Part shown: piece after piece, positions 62,542-64,000 of the stretch | Numbering within the stretch: the stretch's first letter is position 1 | Layout: each line of letters opens with the position of its first letter | Assembly: GCF_014174215.1 (NCBI RefSeq) | Contig: NZ_JABEQL010000010.1 | Span: 1 to 64,000, forward strand | Length of the DNA: 64,000 nucleotides | From: Gluconacetobacter tumulicola | Lineage (GTDB): Bacteria; Pseudomonadota; Alphaproteobacteria; Acetobacterales; Acetobacteraceae | Reading direction: 5' to 3' | Position numbers and translations under genes: made by a program | The notes under the pieces: model-generated | Told to the model about the DNA's origin: nothing | What the model saw: only the letters and a program-made list of their open reading frames with translations | The model's database searches: none

Positions 62542-64000
62542 CTCTGTCCTCTCCCGCGCGGCGATTGCGGCGCCGTTCCGCCGGCCGGCTGCAGCACGCG
62601 GCCCGCTGGGCCGGCGGCCTGGCGCTGCTGACCGGCCTGGCCGGGTGCGACATGGCGCCCGCCTATCACCCCGACCATTTCGTCTTTCCCGACAATTGGA
62701 AGGGCGAGGGCACGGTGCGCTACGCCGCGCCCGACGAGGCCGCGTTGCGGGGGGATTGGTGGACCCTGCTCGGCGACCCGATGCTGAACCGGCTGGAAGA
62801 GCAGGCCAATCGCGCCAATCCGGACCTTCAGGTCGCGGCCGAGACCTTCACCCAGGCGCGCGACATGGCGGCCGAGGCCCAGGCGGGCCTGTATCCGCAG
62901 GTGACGGCGGGTGCGGGCATGGCCAAATACAAGGGCTCGGCGCATCGGCTGTGGCGCGGGGCAGGATCGACCGGCCCGACTTATATGTCGTCGGAGCAAT
63001 ATAGCGGCACCGCGACGTGGGAGCCTGATTTCTGGTCGGCGATCCGCAATCGCAAGCGGATGCGCGTGCAAGCGGCGCAGGAACGCGCCGCCGATTACGC
63101 GCTGACGCGGCTGAGCACCGACGCCGAACTGGCGTCCGATTACATCGCCCTACGCGGGCTGGACGTGCAGGACGCGGTCTATCGCGACTCGATCAATACC
63201 TACAAGCTGGCGGTGCAGATCACGCATATGCGCCAGGCCGGGGCGATTGCCGCCGGGTTGGACGTCTCGCGCGCCGAAAACCAGCTCTATGCCACCCAGG
63301 CGCAGGAGACCGACCTGCTGGCGCGCCGGGCGGTGCTGGAACATGCGATCGCGGCGCTGGTGGGCGTAGCGCCGGCATCCTTTCGTCTGGAGCCGGAAAA
63401 CCAGATGCATTTCCCCGATGTCGGAGTGCCGATGCTGCTGCCCTCGGCGCTGCTGGAGCGTCGGCCGGACGTGGCGGCCGCCGAGCGCGAGATGGCCCAG
63501 GCCAACCGCGCCATCGGCGTGTCGCGCGCCGCGTTCTATCCGAACGTGTCGGTGAACGCGATGACCGGATTCATGGATAACGGCTTCACCCTCGCCGACT
63601 TGTCGAACAGCATGTATTCCTATGCCGTGCAGGCGGCGATGCCGCTGTTCCAGGGGGGGCTGCGCCGGGCGGAGCTGCAACGCACCTGGTCGCAATATCG
63701 CCAGGCAGAGGATAATTATCGCGGCGTGGTGCTACAGGCCTTCCAGGATGTCGAGGACGGGCTGACCATGACCGGGCAGCTACGTACCGAACTGGCGCAG
63801 CAGCACCGTTCGGTGCAGGCCGCCGTCCGGACCCAGGGCATGACCATGGCGCTCTATACGGGCGGGCTGACCAACTATCTGGACGTGGTGGTGGCCCAGA
63901 TCGCCGCCCTGACCGCGCGCACTGCCGAGGTCCAGGTCGAGACCCGCCGCCATCAGGCGACGGTGGCGCTGATCCGCGCGCTGGGCGGCGGATGGTCGCG
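62538..64000 (+). CDS. Outer-membrane efflux lipoprotein (NodT/OprM family), 3' truncated by window end
   Basis: 487 codons are in the window, with no stop before 64000. It starts MTLSSPARRLRRRSAGRLQH. The lipobox LTGLAGC marks a lipid-anchored cysteine at about residue 36. NodT/OprM features follow: WWTLLGDPMLNRLEEQANRA, the repeated TolC-like helices (LYPQVTAGAG, WEPDFWSAIRNRKRMRVQAA), PSALLERRPDVAAAEREMAQ, AFYPNVSVNA and MPLFQGGLRRAELQRTW. It completes the tripartite pump. The start overlaps the adaptor stop by ATGA. Confidence 0.95.
   Translation, partial: MTLSSPARRLRRRSAGRLQHAARWAGGLALLTGLAGCDMAPAYHPDHFVFPDNWKGEGTVRYAAPDEAALRGDWWTLLGDPMLNRLEEQANRANPDLQVAAETFTQARDMAAEAQAGLYPQVTAGAGMAKYKGSAHRLWRGAGSTGPTYMSSEQYSGTATWEPDFWSAIRNRKRMRVQAAQERAADYALTRLSTDAELASDYIALRGLDVQDAVYRDSINTYKLAVQITHMRQAGAIAAGLDVSRAENQLYATQAQETDLLARRAVLEHAIAALVGVAPASFRLEPENQMHFPDVGVPMLLPSALLERRPDVAAAEREMAQANRAIGVSRAAFYPNVSVNAMTGFMDNGFTLADLSNSMYSYAVQAAMPLFQGGLRRAELQRTWSQYRQAEDNYRGVVLQAFQDVEDGLTMTGQLRTELAQQHRSVQAAVRTQGMTMALYTGGLTNYLDVVVAQIAALTARTAEVQVETRRHQATVALIRALGGGWS

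Overview
The window is GC-rich, gene-dense chromosomal DNA that reads like an acetic acid bacterium (Acetobacteraceae, Gluconacetobacter-like; inferred from the gene set and protein style, not from a search). Nearly every gene is a housekeeping or ordinary accessory gene. There is no rRNA or tRNA gene, no CRISPR array, no insertion sequence and no prophage that I can see.

Layout. 1-5.4 kb: a truncated minus-strand gene, pyrD, a HAD phosphatase, yqgE (minus), a YdfG-type dehydrogenase, PPK2 and a secreted OB-fold protein. 5.5-8.7 kb: clpA and clpS (minus). 8.9-12.9 kb: a penicillin-binding D,D-carboxypeptidase, map and ggt. 13.1-16.3 kb: the 4.5S SRP RNA gene (ffs) and the dnaX-ybaB-recR operon. 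16.4-22.2 kb: a pteridine-reductase-like SDR with folB, a FYDLN acid protein (minus), and aroA-cmk-rpsA. 22.3-27.7 kb: a frameshifted small gene, an M16 peptidase (minus), a serine hydrolase, a Fur-type box with a Bfd-like ferredoxin, and a membrane protein. 27.7-33.6 kb, minus: a DUF1674 (SDHAF4-like) protein, a zinc-ribbon protein, and the cytochrome c maturation run ccmC-D-E-F-G-H-I, with no ccmA or ccmB. 33.7-36.3 kb: YciI, EVE, a secreted protein and EcsC. 36.3-43.6 kb: a self-contained fructose PTS (fruB-fruK-fruA, minus) facing a divergent LacI-type regulator and an HI0607-type shikimate-dehydrogenase-like gene. 43.7-48 kb: a 2-hydroxyacid dehydrogenase with a tiny membrane protein, aat, two related secreted proteins, a Gly/His-rich protein and a peroxiredoxin. 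48-55.7 kb: glnE (minus), a large AsmA/DUF3971 protein and rmuC. 55.7-64 kb: a two-component system followed by a tripartite RND efflux system; the outer-membrane gene runs off the end.

Genes that work together: ClpA, ClpS and Aat form the bacterial Leu/Phe N-degron route, though aat lies far from clpSA. FruB (EIIA-HPr-EI), FruA (IIB'BC) and FruK take fructose from PEP-driven uptake to fructose-1,6-bisphosphate, probably under the adjacent LacI regulator, whose candidate operators sit on both sides of the divergent promoter region. The Ccm proteins mature c-type cytochromes. The response regulator and kinase probably control the downstream efflux operon.

The most unusual signal is a dispersed structured repeat (copies near 0.1-0.26, 2.4, 16.3, 27.1, 34.5 and 43.6 kb). 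A conserved core of about 24 nt is enclosed by long complementary arms whose sequence differs at every locus. An inner hairpin also changes sequence between copies while staying paired. In four of the five intact copies the element lies at the 3' end of a gene in that gene's sense, and in three of these the stop codon is inside the arm. This looks like covariation of a folded RNA or single-stranded DNA element nested in transcript ends. I do not recognise it as a named family.
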